From contig NZ_LT838813.1 of the NCBI RefSeq assembly GCF_900176595.1, positions 2,746,001 to 2,810,000 on the forward strand: DNA of 64,000 nt. Direction: 5' to 3'. Of the stretch, positions 43,337 through 51,510 are shown piece by piece (within the stretch, counting starts at the first letter, position 1; each line of letters begins with the position of its first letter). This stretch comes from Aquiflexum balticum DSM 16537 (lineage in GTDB: Bacteria > Bacteroidota > Bacteroidia > Cytophagales > Cyclobacteriaceae). Both the position numbers and the translations under genes were made by a program. The notes beneath the pieces were generated by a model. The model did no database searches. It was given only the letters and a program-made list of their open reading frames with translations, and was not told where the DNA came from.

Positions 43337-44863
43337 CTAAAAGAAACCCAGCTTATTCTTATTATAAGAAATCAGCATGTTCTTGGTCTGACGATAGTGG
43401 TTTAGCATCATCAGATGGTTTTCTCTTCCGAAACCGGATTTCTTGTAACCTCCGAATGGTGCATGTGCGGGGTACGCATGGTAACAGTTGACCCAAACAC
43501 GTCCTGCCTGAATGGCTCTTGGTATTTGGTACAATTCATGAGCATCCCTGGACCATAGACCTGCGCCCAATCCATACATGGTGTCATTGGCGATTTCAAT
43601 GGCTTCTTCCGTAGTTTTGAAGGTTGTCACAGAAGTAACCGGACCAAATATTTCTTCTTGGAACACTCTCATTTTGTTATGTCCTTTAAAGATTGTCGGT
43701 TGAATATAATAGCCATTTTCCAGACCTGAATTCAAAAATGCCTTGTCACCTCCGCAGAGAACTTCAGCCCCTTCTTGCTTTCCGATATCCAGGTAAGAAA
43801 GGATTTTCTCAAACTGGTCATTGGAAGCTTGTGCGCCCATCATAGTGTCTTCGGCAAGTGGATGCCCCATTTTGATGGCTTTGGTTCTTTCGATTACCTT
43901 TTCCATAAAAACATCATAGATATCCTCATGAACCAAAATTCTTGATGGACAGGTGCAGACCTCTCCTTGGTTGAGGGCAAATAGAACTGCGCCTTCCACA
44001 CATTTGTCAAAGAATTCATCATCTGCATCAGCAATGGATTTCATAAAGATGTTCGGAGATTTACCACCCAATTCCATGGTAACAGGGATCAGGTTTTCTG
44101 AAGCGTACTGCATGATCAGACGTCCTGTGGTGGTTTCGCCTGTAAAGGCTACTTTGGCTACTCTGGTAGATGTGGCAAGTGGCTTGCCTGCTTCAGGTCC
44201 AAATCCCGTGACTACGTTCAATACTCCCGGAGGAAGGATATCACCGATCAGTTCCATCAATACCATGATACTGGTAGGAGTCTGTTCTGCAGGCTTTACT
44301 ACTGTACAGCATCCTGCTGCTAAAGCAGGTGCAATCTTCCAGGTAGCCATCAATAGTGGAAAATTCCAAGGGATAATCTGACCGACTACACCCAAAGGCT
44401 CATGCAATGCAATGCTTACAGTGTGTTCGTCATGTTCCGAAATTGTGCTTTCATCTGCCCTGATGACGCCGGCAAAATAGCGGAAATGGTCAATGCAAAG
44501 CGGTAAATCCGCTGCTCTGGTTTCTCTTAGGGCTTTTCCATTGTCGATGGTTTCTATCCTGGCAAGCATTTCCAGGTTTTCTTCGATGACATCTGCTATT
44601 TTGTTCAGCAATCGGCTTCTTTCAGCAGCAGAAGTTTTTGACCATGTAGGAAATGCTTCATGTGCAGCATCCAAAGCTTTTTCTATATCAGCTTTGTTGC
44701 CTCTTGCGGCTTTTGAAAAAGCCTTTCCATCTATAGGAGAGATATTGTCAAAATATTCTCCTGATGCAGGAGCTACCCATTTACCACCGATAAAGTGGTC
44801 ATACTTTTCTTTGATGCTAGGCCTTTCTACAGGCTTAGATTTAGATAAGGTTAAAGTTGTCAT
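43337..44863 (-). CDS. Aldehyde dehydrogenase family protein (acetaldehyde-type)
   Basis: This 508-residue NAD(P)-dependent enzyme has the catalytic Cys303 in GEVCTCPSR, the general base Glu264 in MELGGK, the IIPWNFPL motif (163-170) and a TGETTTG cofactor loop. It oxidises aldehydes to acids. Its closeness to DUF779 and its length place it with ExaC/AldB acetaldehyde dehydrogenases, so ethanol or acetaldehyde use is likely but inferred. An AraC gene is divergent from it across a 223-bp region with a strong dyad. Confidence 0.94.
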   Translation of the reverse strand: MTTLTLSKSKPVERPSIKEKYDHFIGGKWVAPASGEYFDNISPIDGKAFSKAARGNKADIEKALDAAHEAFPTWSKTSAAERSRLLNKIADVIEENLEMLARIETIDNGKALRETRAADLPLCIDHFRYFAGVIRADESTISEHDEHTVSIALHEPLGVVGQIIPWNFPLLMATWKIAPALAAGCCTVVKPAEQTPTSIMVLMELIGDILPPGVLNVVTGFGPEAGKPLATSTRVAKVAFTGETTTGRLIMQYASENLIPVTMELGGKSPNIFMKSIADADDEFFDKCVEGAVLFALNQGEVCTCPSRILVHEDIYDVFMEKVIERTKAIKMGHPLAEDTMMGAQASNDQFEKILSYLDIGKQEGAEVLCGGDKAFLNSGLENGYYIQPTIFKGHNKMRVFQEEIFGPVTSVTTFKTTEEAIEIANDTMYGLGAGLWSRDAHELYQIPRAIQAGRVWVNCYHAYPAHAPFGGYKKSGFGRENHLMMLNHYRQTKNMLISYNKNKLGFF

Positions 44864-44888
44864 AATTTTTGATTATTTTGGATTTAAC

Positions 44889-44921
44889 CAAATTTACAAA
44901 TCAAAATTTTAAAATTATCAA
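44889..44921 (-). promoter_or_regulatory. Candidate aldehyde dehydrogenase promoter
   Basis: On the minus strand TAAATTTG (44896-44889) fits TAnnTTTG, about 26 bp before the start codon. A TTG lies 22 bases upstream (44921-44919), slightly longer than the usual spacing. It ends next to the dyad at 44923-44955, so a bound regulator would be well placed to contact polymerase. Confidence 0.4.
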
Positions 44922-44922
44922 C

Positions 44923-44955
44923 TTATCAAATCAACTTATCCACTTGATTTGATAA
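44923..44955. promoter_or_regulatory. 12-bp-arm perfect inverted repeat, candidate operator
   Basis: TTATCAAATCAA (44923-44934) faces TTGATTTGATAA (44944-44955) with a 9-base spacer and no mismatch. An extra TTATCAA-like half lies just left (44915-44921). It lies midway between the divergent aldehyde dehydrogenase and AraC genes, a typical place for the regulator's binding site. Confidence 0.65.
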
Positions 44956-45086
44956 TCGGCCATTTTTATTCAGATTTTTCTTCAAATCGGTATGGTATAT
45001 CATTTCGAGTCAATATTCGTAAACTAAATCTGAGTTTTGAAAATGATTCATTATTGCTATATTTAAACTTACCCAAAATTACCAAT

Positions 45087-46007
45087 ATGCAGAATTCTTT
45101 GATCACAACTGTGCCTTGGAGAAAAAACAGAGATTTGAAGACTCTGGTAGAAAACAGGACCACCTATACCCTTCATGATTGTGAATTGAATATTTTTGAA
45201 ACCCATCAGGAAGCAAAAGATGTCAATTTGGTTTTTGGGGATTTGGTACTCACTACCATGCTCAAAGGGAAAAAGGTCATGCACCTATTTGATAGACCCG
45301 GGTTTGATTATCTGCCCGGTGAATCGGTGATTGTTCCGCCAAATGAAATGATGAAGATTGATTTTCCAGAGGCCAAGTTGGATAATCCTACCCAGTGCAT
45401 TGCCTTGTCTATTTCTTCCGAAATGATTGAAAATACATTCAATCTGCTCAATGAAAGACTTCCTAACAGGGAATTGACCAAAGAGTGGGGGCTGGACCTG
45501 TCATACTTTCACCTGATCAACACCCAGGACCTATCTGAGATCATCAATAGATTTATCAGAATCGGGGTGAAAGAGCGATCCAAAGAAAAAGACCTGATTG
45601 CCTCATTTGCCTTGAAAGAACTTTTGATCCGACTTACTCAGACTCAGGCCAGGGAAATGTTGGAAATGACCTACAAGACCCAAGCCGGTTCCAACAGATT
45701 GGCTTTTGTCGTGGATTATATCAAAAATAATATCAGAGAAAATCTCGATCTTGACCTTTTGAGTAAAAAGGCCAATATGAGCAAAGCACATTTTTCAAGA
45801 ACATTCAAAAATGAACTGGGACTTTCTCCCATGGAATTTGTTCTCAACCAAAGATTGAAACTTGCTAAGCAGTATCTTCAAATGGGTGATTTTCAAATTC
45901 AGGAAGTTTGTTTTATGGCGGGATTCAATAATACCACTTATTTTATTCGAGCCTTTAAAAATGAATTTGGTGTTACGCCAAAGGTTTTTCAAAATGCAGA
46001 TAAATAA
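45087..46007 (+). CDS. AraC-family transcriptional regulator next to aldehyde dehydrogenase
   Basis: From ATG 45087 the protein has 306 residues; the frame continues upstream over the operator but that part is not family-like. The N-terminal effector-binding region (about 1-190) resembles the AraC-type arabinose-binding-like N-domain. The C-terminus has two helix-turn-helix motifs (LDLLSKKANMSKAHFSRTFK and IQEVCFMAGFNNTTYFIRAFK). It is divergent from the aldehyde dehydrogenase, whose expression it probably controls, perhaps in response to an aldehyde or alcohol. That target is inferred from layout. Confidence 0.9.
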   Translation: MQNSLITTVPWRKNRDLKTLVENRTTYTLHDCELNIFETHQEAKDVNLVFGDLVLTTMLKGKKVMHLFDRPGFDYLPGESVIVPPNEMMKIDFPEAKLDNPTQCIALSISSEMIENTFNLLNERLPNRELTKEWGLDLSYFHLINTQDLSEIINRFIRIGVKERSKEKDLIASFALKELLIRLTQTQAREMLEMTYKTQAGSNRLAFVVDYIKNNIRENLDLDLLSKKANMSKAHFSRTFKNELGLSPMEFVLNQRLKLAKQYLQMGDFQIQEVCFMAGFNNTTYFIRAFKNEFGVTPKVFQNADK

Positions 46008-46177
46008 CCAAATATACTTTGGGTGTTAAAAAATTGTTAAAAAATATTTTATGGTTTTTATGGTTGTTTCATTTGATTTTAATAAGTTTAGAAAATTTTG
46101 GTAGCAAAAAAACACAAAAAGATTAAATTTTACCAAAGTTTATATGGCTGTAGTCAGTTACAAATAAACCCTATTTT

Positions 46178-46205
46178 GGAGTCTTTTACAAAGACTCCTT
46201 TTTTT
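46178..46205 (+). terminator. Rho-independent terminator
   Basis: The stem GGAGTCTTT pairs perfectly with AAAGACTCC over a 3-base loop (46178-46198), followed by seven T. It is oriented for plus-strand transcription but is 170 bp downstream of the AraC stop, so it ends either a long AraC 3' UTR or a small independent RNA. Confidence 0.85.
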
Positions 46206-46404
46206 ATGCCTTGTTTTTTAACCGACTTTCTTGATTTTCACAAAAAATATACTGGAAAGGGTTAATTTTATACCCTAAATATTCATAATTTGTATTTTTA
46301 AATTAATTGAATTTAAAATTTATCCGGATCCCCGTATTTTGAGTACAATTTTCTGAATTTGAGTATGAATTTAATCCCTGGAGAAGAAAATTTTAAATTT
46401 ATAA
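46206..46404. other. AT-rich convergent spacer with imperfect direct repeats
   Basis: No gene is seen between the terminator and the end of the LuxR gene. Two imperfect direct repeats with the cores TTTTGAGTACAATTT and ATTTGAGTATGAATTT lie at about 46337-46373. A small GGGTTAATTTTATACCC dyad is at 46259-46275. Their role is unknown. Confidence 0.45.
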
Positions 46405-47181
46405 TCAAACTATCTTATTCATCATTACAAAATTGATAAGCTCTCTGGTATTTTTGGTTTTGGCTTTTGTTTGGATATTTTTTCTATGGGTTCTGGCTGT
46501 TTCGTAACTGATTCCGATTATTTCAGAAATTTTCCTGCTGGTATAACCTTTTATCAACAATTTTAGAATTTCCAGTTCACGGGGCGAAAAAATATGGTCT
46601 TGTGGTTTAAGTCCAAGATTTTTCCTGTCAAGGTGGTAGTGTTGGTCAGAATAACCATTAATGATCACAGCATGGGGGATATTTCCAGGTTGAAGGTGTG
46701 ATATATCTGTGATTATATTGGCAAATACATATGGTATATTATTCTCATCAAAAACTATGGGGATGTTTTGATTTTGGACAGTAATTACCTTACCCTCCTT
46801 AGTGACCGATCGGGCATACCAAACCACATAGACAAAAGTTCTTTCGTTGAAAGGCAGTCCATGTACAAGTTTCATGACTTCATGGATCACATTGCTGATA
46901 AACTGAAAATCCTCATGGTATATAAATGAAGTCACAAAGTCAGCATTTCTTTTTAGGATTTCTTCGTGGGTATAGCCTATTACCTCCAAACTGTCCCCGA
47001 TCACCATTTCCAAGTTCCAGGTTTGGGTATTGGCAATAAAATTAAACCATTTTCCAACTGTCCAAAGTCCATTGATGATAGGATTTTTGATTAAATCTTC
47101 ACGAAAATCTTTATTAAGAATAATATAGTTTTGTTTTCCGAAAGCTTTGGCAATAGCTATATAATCATTCCTTTTTTCCAT
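46405..47181 (-). CDS. PAS-domain LuxR-family transcriptional regulator
   Basis: This 258-residue protein has a PAS-like sensor region (about 50-160, containing EVIGYTHEEILKRNADFVTS and the later YVFANIITDIS strand). A C-terminal LuxR/FixJ helix-turn-helix (about 195-255, FSPRELEILKLLIKGYTSRKISEIIGISYETARTHRKNI) follows. It has no receiver domain, so it likely senses a ligand or redox state directly. It is divergent from a lipoprotein gene, with two dyads between them. The signal is unknown. Confidence 0.9.
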   Translation of the reverse strand: MEKRNDYIAIAKAFGKQNYIILNKDFREDLIKNPIINGLWTVGKWFNFIANTQTWNLEMVIGDSLEVIGYTHEEILKRNADFVTSFIYHEDFQFISNVIHEVMKLVHGLPFNERTFVYVVWYARSVTKEGKVITVQNQNIPIVFDENNIPYVFANIITDISHLQPGNIPHAVIINGYSDQHYHLDRKNLGLKPQDHIFSPRELEILKLLIKGYTSRKISEIIGISYETARTHRKNIQTKAKTKNTRELINFVMMNKIV

Positions 47182-47196
47182 TGTTTCAATAAAGAG

Positions 47197-47212
47197 TACC
47201 TCATTTGAGGTA
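47197..47212. promoter_or_regulatory. TACCTCA-TT-TGAGGTA palindrome upstream of luxR gene
   Basis: A perfect 7-bp-arm palindrome with a 2-base centre lies 15 bp upstream of the PAS-LuxR start codon. The position and symmetry fit binding by a LuxR-type dimer, for instance autoregulation; it would also fall in the mRNA leader. Confidence 0.5.
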
Positions 47213-47267
47213 TTGAAGTCGAGATTTAAGACTTATAATTTGGTGATAATTTATTAAAGATCAAAGA

Positions 47268-47288
47268 GATAAAGGGCAATCCTTTATC
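47268..47288. promoter_or_regulatory. GATAAAGG-gcaat-CCTTTATC inverted repeat upstream of lipoprotein gene
   Basis: A perfect 8-bp-arm inverted repeat with a 5-base spacer ends 36 bp before the lipoprotein ATG. It could be an operator for the divergent LuxR protein, or an RNA hairpin sequestering AAAGG. Confidence 0.45.
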
Positions 47289-47324
47289 ACTGATGAGTTT
47301 TTGTTAATCCTTAATTTATAAATC

Positions 47325-48455
47325 ATGAAAAACCTAAAATCATTCTCAATTATTCTCTTCCTTTTTATAGGTGGCATAGTTTGGTTTACATCCTGTAGTG
47401 ATGAAACTACAATGGATCCTGATCTTCCTGATGACCCAATAAATGAAAAAGTAGACCCGGATCAATTGTTGGATAGATTTGTAATAAAAAACGCATCAAA
47501 AATTGACGGCACACTTCAGGTACCCGAAAATATAACAGGGTTTAATGCAAAGTTAAAAAGCGTCCGTGATTCATTGTTTATTCATCAGGGCATAAATTTT
47601 CGATTTCAAGTAAAATTTCCTGATAAGACTTTTAGCAATTCATCAGGTTTTTATTTTCAAATAAATGGAGGAAAAAAATACTTGGATATTAAAACGGAAG
47701 ATCGGGAGAGTAATGACAGCATCGGGGTATTTTACATGGATTTTGATCCCGAAGGCTTGGACTTACCCATTTCATTTAAAGCTAAAATTGTACCATACAG
47801 CATTTCAGGAGCTAAATTAAATTCATTGGAAACAATAGTGACTATTTTGGATCCTGACAACAAAAACTGTAACCTTGTTCATCCCAAAAATACCTGGAGG
47901 TGGATGTATACTATCCGGGCTGGAATGGTGGAATTGGCTCCGGGATTTGGAGAAAGGGTTACTACTCATGTGACCGGTTGCTGTAGTGCCAATGGTGAAA
48001 GTATTAATTGTCTTGATCATTTTATTCCCGAAAGTGACTGGATTAGATTGGAGGGAATCTCCGCTTATTTAATCAATCATGAAATATTGGAATTTTCAGC
48101 TTCCGGCATTACAGGTACTTTGCAGGAATATGTACAAAACCTCAATCCAAAACCCGAAGTGACAAACTTCTGCTCCGGTAAACTGGAATACATAATCAGA
48201 ATAAGAGACAATGAATTTTGGGGTGATTATACCTTTGACGCTTCTTCTGGATTACTTCAGTTCAAAAATCTTGAGAGCAAAGTTACTTTTGTGGAACTTT
48301 TTGGACAAAACTATCCCCAATATGATAAAATGTTCATCGATGCTGCGGCAAAGTATGAAGTCATTGGCTGCCATTTTCTTAAGGAAACTTCAAACATAGA
48401 AGGATTCGCTACAATTAGAATATTTGAAAGGGTAGGTGATCTTGGAAATGAATAA
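47325..48455 (+). CDS. Lipoprotein of unknown family
   Basis: This 376-residue protein begins with a lipoprotein signal ending at Cys24 and an acidic Asp/Pro-rich linker (about 28-48), probably placing it on the outer membrane and perhaps surface-exposed. The body is beta-rich, with four or more cysteines (for example GCC near 223 and single ones near 188 and 283) that may form disulfides. No domain recognised. It is divergent from the PAS-LuxR regulator, which may control it, and is followed by a terminator. Confidence 0.8.
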   Translation: MKNLKSFSIILFLFIGGIVWFTSCSDETTMDPDLPDDPINEKVDPDQLLDRFVIKNASKIDGTLQVPENITGFNAKLKSVRDSLFIHQGINFRFQVKFPDKTFSNSSGFYFQINGGKKYLDIKTEDRESNDSIGVFYMDFDPEGLDLPISFKAKIVPYSISGAKLNSLETIVTILDPDNKNCNLVHPKNTWRWMYTIRAGMVELAPGFGERVTTHVTGCCSANGESINCLDHFIPESDWIRLEGISAYLINHEILEFSASGITGTLQEYVQNLNPKPEVTNFCSGKLEYIIRIRDNEFWGDYTFDASSGLLQFKNLESKVTFVELFGQNYPQYDKMFIDAAAKYEVIGCHFLKETSNIEGFATIRIFERVGDLGNE

Positions 48456-48523
48456 CGTGATTGGATTTTTGTTTAGCACAAGCTGTTTTTTCATATTTTT
48501 CATTTAAAGAAACCCTAATAATC

Positions 48524-48560
48524 AAATAGGATTGGTCATCATGGTCAATCCTATTTTTTT
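48524..48560 (+). terminator. Rho-independent terminator after lipoprotein gene
   Basis: The arms AAATAGGATTG and CAATCCTATTT (48524-48534, 48546-48556) enclose an 11-base loop and run into a tract of T. It lies 70 bp past the stop of the lipoprotein gene and, being symmetric, could also work in reverse. Confidence 0.8.
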
Positions 48561-48708
48561 AAATTCTGCCTGAAAAACCCATGGGTTTTTTAATTTTTTT
48601 CGGCAATCCCTTTCATTTCAGATAAAAAATCAAACAATCTTTTCAACCTCCTTTAGAATTCTTGATATTGTAGAGGAAATCATTTTAAATAGTGACCACT
48701 TCATTAAT

Positions 48709-49353
48709 ATGGCTGGAGAATTTCAAGAACCTTATCTTATAACATTCAATAGGCTTAGAAAATCAGTTGGTTTTTTAGGCATTTTGTTCCCGCTGGTCCT
48801 TGTTTTATGGGCGCTGGTTTTTGGTGAATGTACTAACCTTCAAAATTCCCTTTCAAATTATTACTACACTACTTCCGGCGATCTCTTTGTTGGGCTGATC
48901 TTTGCGATTTCCTGGTTTCTTATTGCTTACAAAGGATATGATAAACTGGACCATGTGTTGACTAGCTTTGCGGGTTCTTGTGCTATTCTGGTAGCTTTAT
49001 TGCCAACAGGTCAGAATATGGATGAACAGTGCAGCATCAGGGACTTGGATGAATTGGCTTGGAGGACCACTGTGCATAATATTCTGGCAATCCTGTTTTT
49101 CCTGACTTTGGCCTATATTTCCTATTTTCAGTTTACCAAGACTTCTGGAAATATGACTTCTGAAAAAGTAAATAGAAATAAAATATACCGAATATGCGCG
49201 ATAATTATGGTAGTAGCCTTGGTGTTTATTCCTGTTTTCTCGGTATTTCCAATTTTCCCCAATGTGATTTTCTGGATGGAATGGGTAGCTATGGCTGCTT
49301 TTGGTTTTTCCTGGCTGACAAAAGGCGGTTTTATTCTTGCTGATAGGGTTTAA
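48709..49353 (+). CDS. DUF998-like integral membrane protein
   Basis: This 214-residue protein has six hydrophobic segments (about 20-38, 58-75, 83-98, 120-138, 158-178 and 185-205). The first loop contains LSNYYYTTSGDLFVG, similar to DUF998 proteins. The function of that family is unknown. It is preceded by a terminator and followed by 184 bp without a gene, so it is probably monocistronic. The family assignment is moderate. Confidence 0.7.
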   Translation: MAGEFQEPYLITFNRLRKSVGFLGILFPLVLVLWALVFGECTNLQNSLSNYYYTTSGDLFVGLIFAISWFLIAYKGYDKLDHVLTSFAGSCAILVALLPTGQNMDEQCSIRDLDELAWRTTVHNILAILFFLTLAYISYFQFTKTSGNMTSEKVNRNKIYRICAIIMVVALVFIPVFSVFPIFPNVIFWMEWVAMAAFGFSWLTKGGFILADRV

Positions 49354-49537
49354 GCGCTGATTAGGGTGATGATGGAAGGAATTCGGATTTTAAGCTTAAA
49401 GCAACCTTAATTTAGTATTCAAGGTGTCCTAAGGATACTTGACATTTTCGGTTAAAATCAAAGGTAACCTTGTTTGAAATAATTTGGAATCATAGACAAA
49501 AATCCATTATCTTCAATTAACCACTAATCAATTCAGT

Positions 49538-51211
49538 ATGAATTCAAATGTAAAATCTTTTTTCTTCCAGATATTATGTATAGCCTTGGTCCTGAGCTGT
49601 CAGAACAAAACAGAAAAGAAAATTGATGAGATTTTTGCTCAATGGAATTCGGACCAAACACCTGGTGCAGCTGTGGCTGTGGTCAAAAATGAGAAAATTG
49701 TATTCAAAAAAGGTTATGGCATGTCCAATCTGGAATACGGAATTCCAATTACACCTTCATCAATTTTTCATATTGCCTCTGTATCCAAGCAGTTTACTGT
49801 ATTCAGTATTTTGCTTTTGGAAAATGAAGGTAAGCTATCCTTGGAAGATGATGTCAGAAAATATATCCCCGAGGTACCTGATTTTGGTAAAACGATCACC
49901 CTGAGACATTTGGCCAACCATACAAGCGGAATGCGGGATCAATGGAACCTATTGGCATTAGCCGGTTGGAGACTTGATGATGTGATTACCAAAGAACATG
50001 TCCTGAAACTTGTCAGCAACCAAAAGGAATTGAACTTTGATCCCGGGGAAGAATTTGCATATTGTAATACAGGGTTTACGCTTTTGGCAGAAGTGGTAGC
50101 AAGGGTATCCGGAATGTCATTTACCGAATTCACAGATTCAGAAATATTCAAGCCTTTGGGTATGGGAAATACTTTTTTTTATGATGATCATGAAAAAATT
50201 GTTCCCAACAGGGCTTATTCTTATAGCAAGATAGATAGTCTGAGCTACAAAAAGTCAGTCTTAAGTTATGCCAATGTAGGTGCTACAAGTCTCTTCACTA
50301 CTGTGGAGGATTTAGGCCTGTGGGCCATGAATTTCCAAAATCCAAAAGTGGGGAATAAAGAAATCATTGAAAAAATGAATCTCCCTACTGTTCTAAACAA
50401 TGGTGAAACCATAGATGGAGCATTGGGGCAGTTTGTTGACAATTATAAAGGAGTTCAGGAAATTTCCCATGGAGGTGCAGATGCCGGATACCGTTCATTT
50501 TTTGCCAGGTATCCCGAACAGGATTTAGCAGTAATTGTTTTCAGCAATGATGGTTCCTTTAATTCCGGAGGATTGGCACGTCAGGTAGCCGATGTCTTTT
50601 TGGAAGGGATTGTTGAAAATGAAGATTTGAAAACAACAGATCCAGAAAATATTGAAGGGGAAATGGATATTGACCTGAATACCCTTTTGAATTACGTAGG
50701 TGATTATGAATTGGAGCCTGGTTTTATACTTTCTATACGGGAAAGTGATGGGATACTTTCTGTCCAACCAACAGGAGAACCCCTATTCCAGCTAAAAGCA
50801 ATTTCTGAAAAAGAGTTTAAAGTAGGGGATTTGGAATTTATAATTGAATTTAGGACCGGTCAACAGGGAATTGCGGAAAGCCTTATTCTCCATGATGGGG
50901 ATGATGTCCGTGAAGCCAAAAAATCCGAACCATTTGATTTTTCCACTGTCAACCTCAGTGATTTTGAGGGAAACTTTTACAGTGAGGAACTATCAACTAG
51001 ATACACATTTATAGTAGAAGGTGATACTTTGGTTGCAAAACACAGCCGACACCCCGACATTCATTTCAATCCTACCAAGAAGGATTTTTTTACCGGGAAT
51101 TCATGGTTTTTTGGTCAGGCTGAATTTATACGCAATGACAATGGCACCGTCACCGGTCTAAAAGCTTCATCTGGAAGAGTTAGAAATGTATGGTTTGAGA
51201 AAGTGGAGTAG
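49538..51211 (+). CDS. Beta-lactamase-family serine hydrolase lipoprotein with C-terminal extension
   Basis: This 557-residue protein has a lipoprotein signal ending at Cys21. The serine hydrolase domain (about 28-365) carries SxxK at Ser81-Lys84, Tyr-Cys-Asn at 175-177 and an HGG third motif near 311. A beta-rich C-terminal domain of about 170 residues (from 385) resembles the lipocalin-like extensions on such enzymes. It is related in the catalytic domain to the gene at 24246-25307. The substrate is unknown; D-amino-acid peptides or esters are likely from family knowledge. Confidence 0.9.
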   Translation: MNSNVKSFFFQILCIALVLSCQNKTEKKIDEIFAQWNSDQTPGAAVAVVKNEKIVFKKGYGMSNLEYGIPITPSSIFHIASVSKQFTVFSILLLENEGKLSLEDDVRKYIPEVPDFGKTITLRHLANHTSGMRDQWNLLALAGWRLDDVITKEHVLKLVSNQKELNFDPGEEFAYCNTGFTLLAEVVARVSGMSFTEFTDSEIFKPLGMGNTFFYDDHEKIVPNRAYSYSKIDSLSYKKSVLSYANVGATSLFTTVEDLGLWAMNFQNPKVGNKEIIEKMNLPTVLNNGETIDGALGQFVDNYKGVQEISHGGADAGYRSFFARYPEQDLAVIVFSNDGSFNSGGLARQVADVFLEGIVENEDLKTTDPENIEGEMDIDLNTLLNYVGDYELEPGFILSIRESDGILSVQPTGEPLFQLKAISEKEFKVGDLEFIIEFRTGQQGIAESLILHDGDDVREAKKSEPFDFSTVNLSDFEGNFYSEELSTRYTFIVEGDTLVAKHSRHPDIHFNPTKKDFFTGNSWFFGQAEFIRNDNGTVTGLKASSGRVRNVWFEKVE

Positions 51212-51278
51212 TGCAACCAATCCAAATTCAGTTTAATTGAGAATCAGTACTTCATTGAAAAGACTATTAAAAAAAACA

Positions 51279-51455
51279 TCACTTCCACTCCAAACATTTC
51301 AGATCATTCAACTCCGGTCCGCCGCCACGGTTCGCACTGCCAGCTGCCACATAGACCTTTCCCTTCCAATAAATCACTCCTGTACCATGTCTTCCATTGG
51401 TTGCAATTCCTTTGAAAGGTTGTCCAAAAGATTTGTATCTTTTAATCAATTTAAA
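51279..51455 (-). pseudogene. C-terminal remnant of a Kelch/galactose-oxidase-like protein
   Basis: On the minus strand a 58-codon open stretch ends at TGA (51279-51281). It contains GIATNGRHGTGVIYW, then KVYVAAGSANRGGGPEL and a final CLEW. This is the last blade of Kelch/galactose-oxidase-like propeller proteins. An in-frame TAA (51456-51458) and the next gene's upstream region cut it off, so the rest is deleted. It lies between the serine hydrolase and the DUF4838 gene, in opposite orientation to both. Confidence 0.6.
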
Positions 51456-51510
51456 TTAGAATTTCCTCACTAAGGCTAAGCATATTTAAGGAACAAACCC
51501 AACCCATCCC

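Noticed and set aside
44949-45086. N-terminal extension of the AraC regulator
   Set aside because: The extension would be encoded by the operator and promoter region and does not look like the family; the ATG at 45087 fits the normal start.
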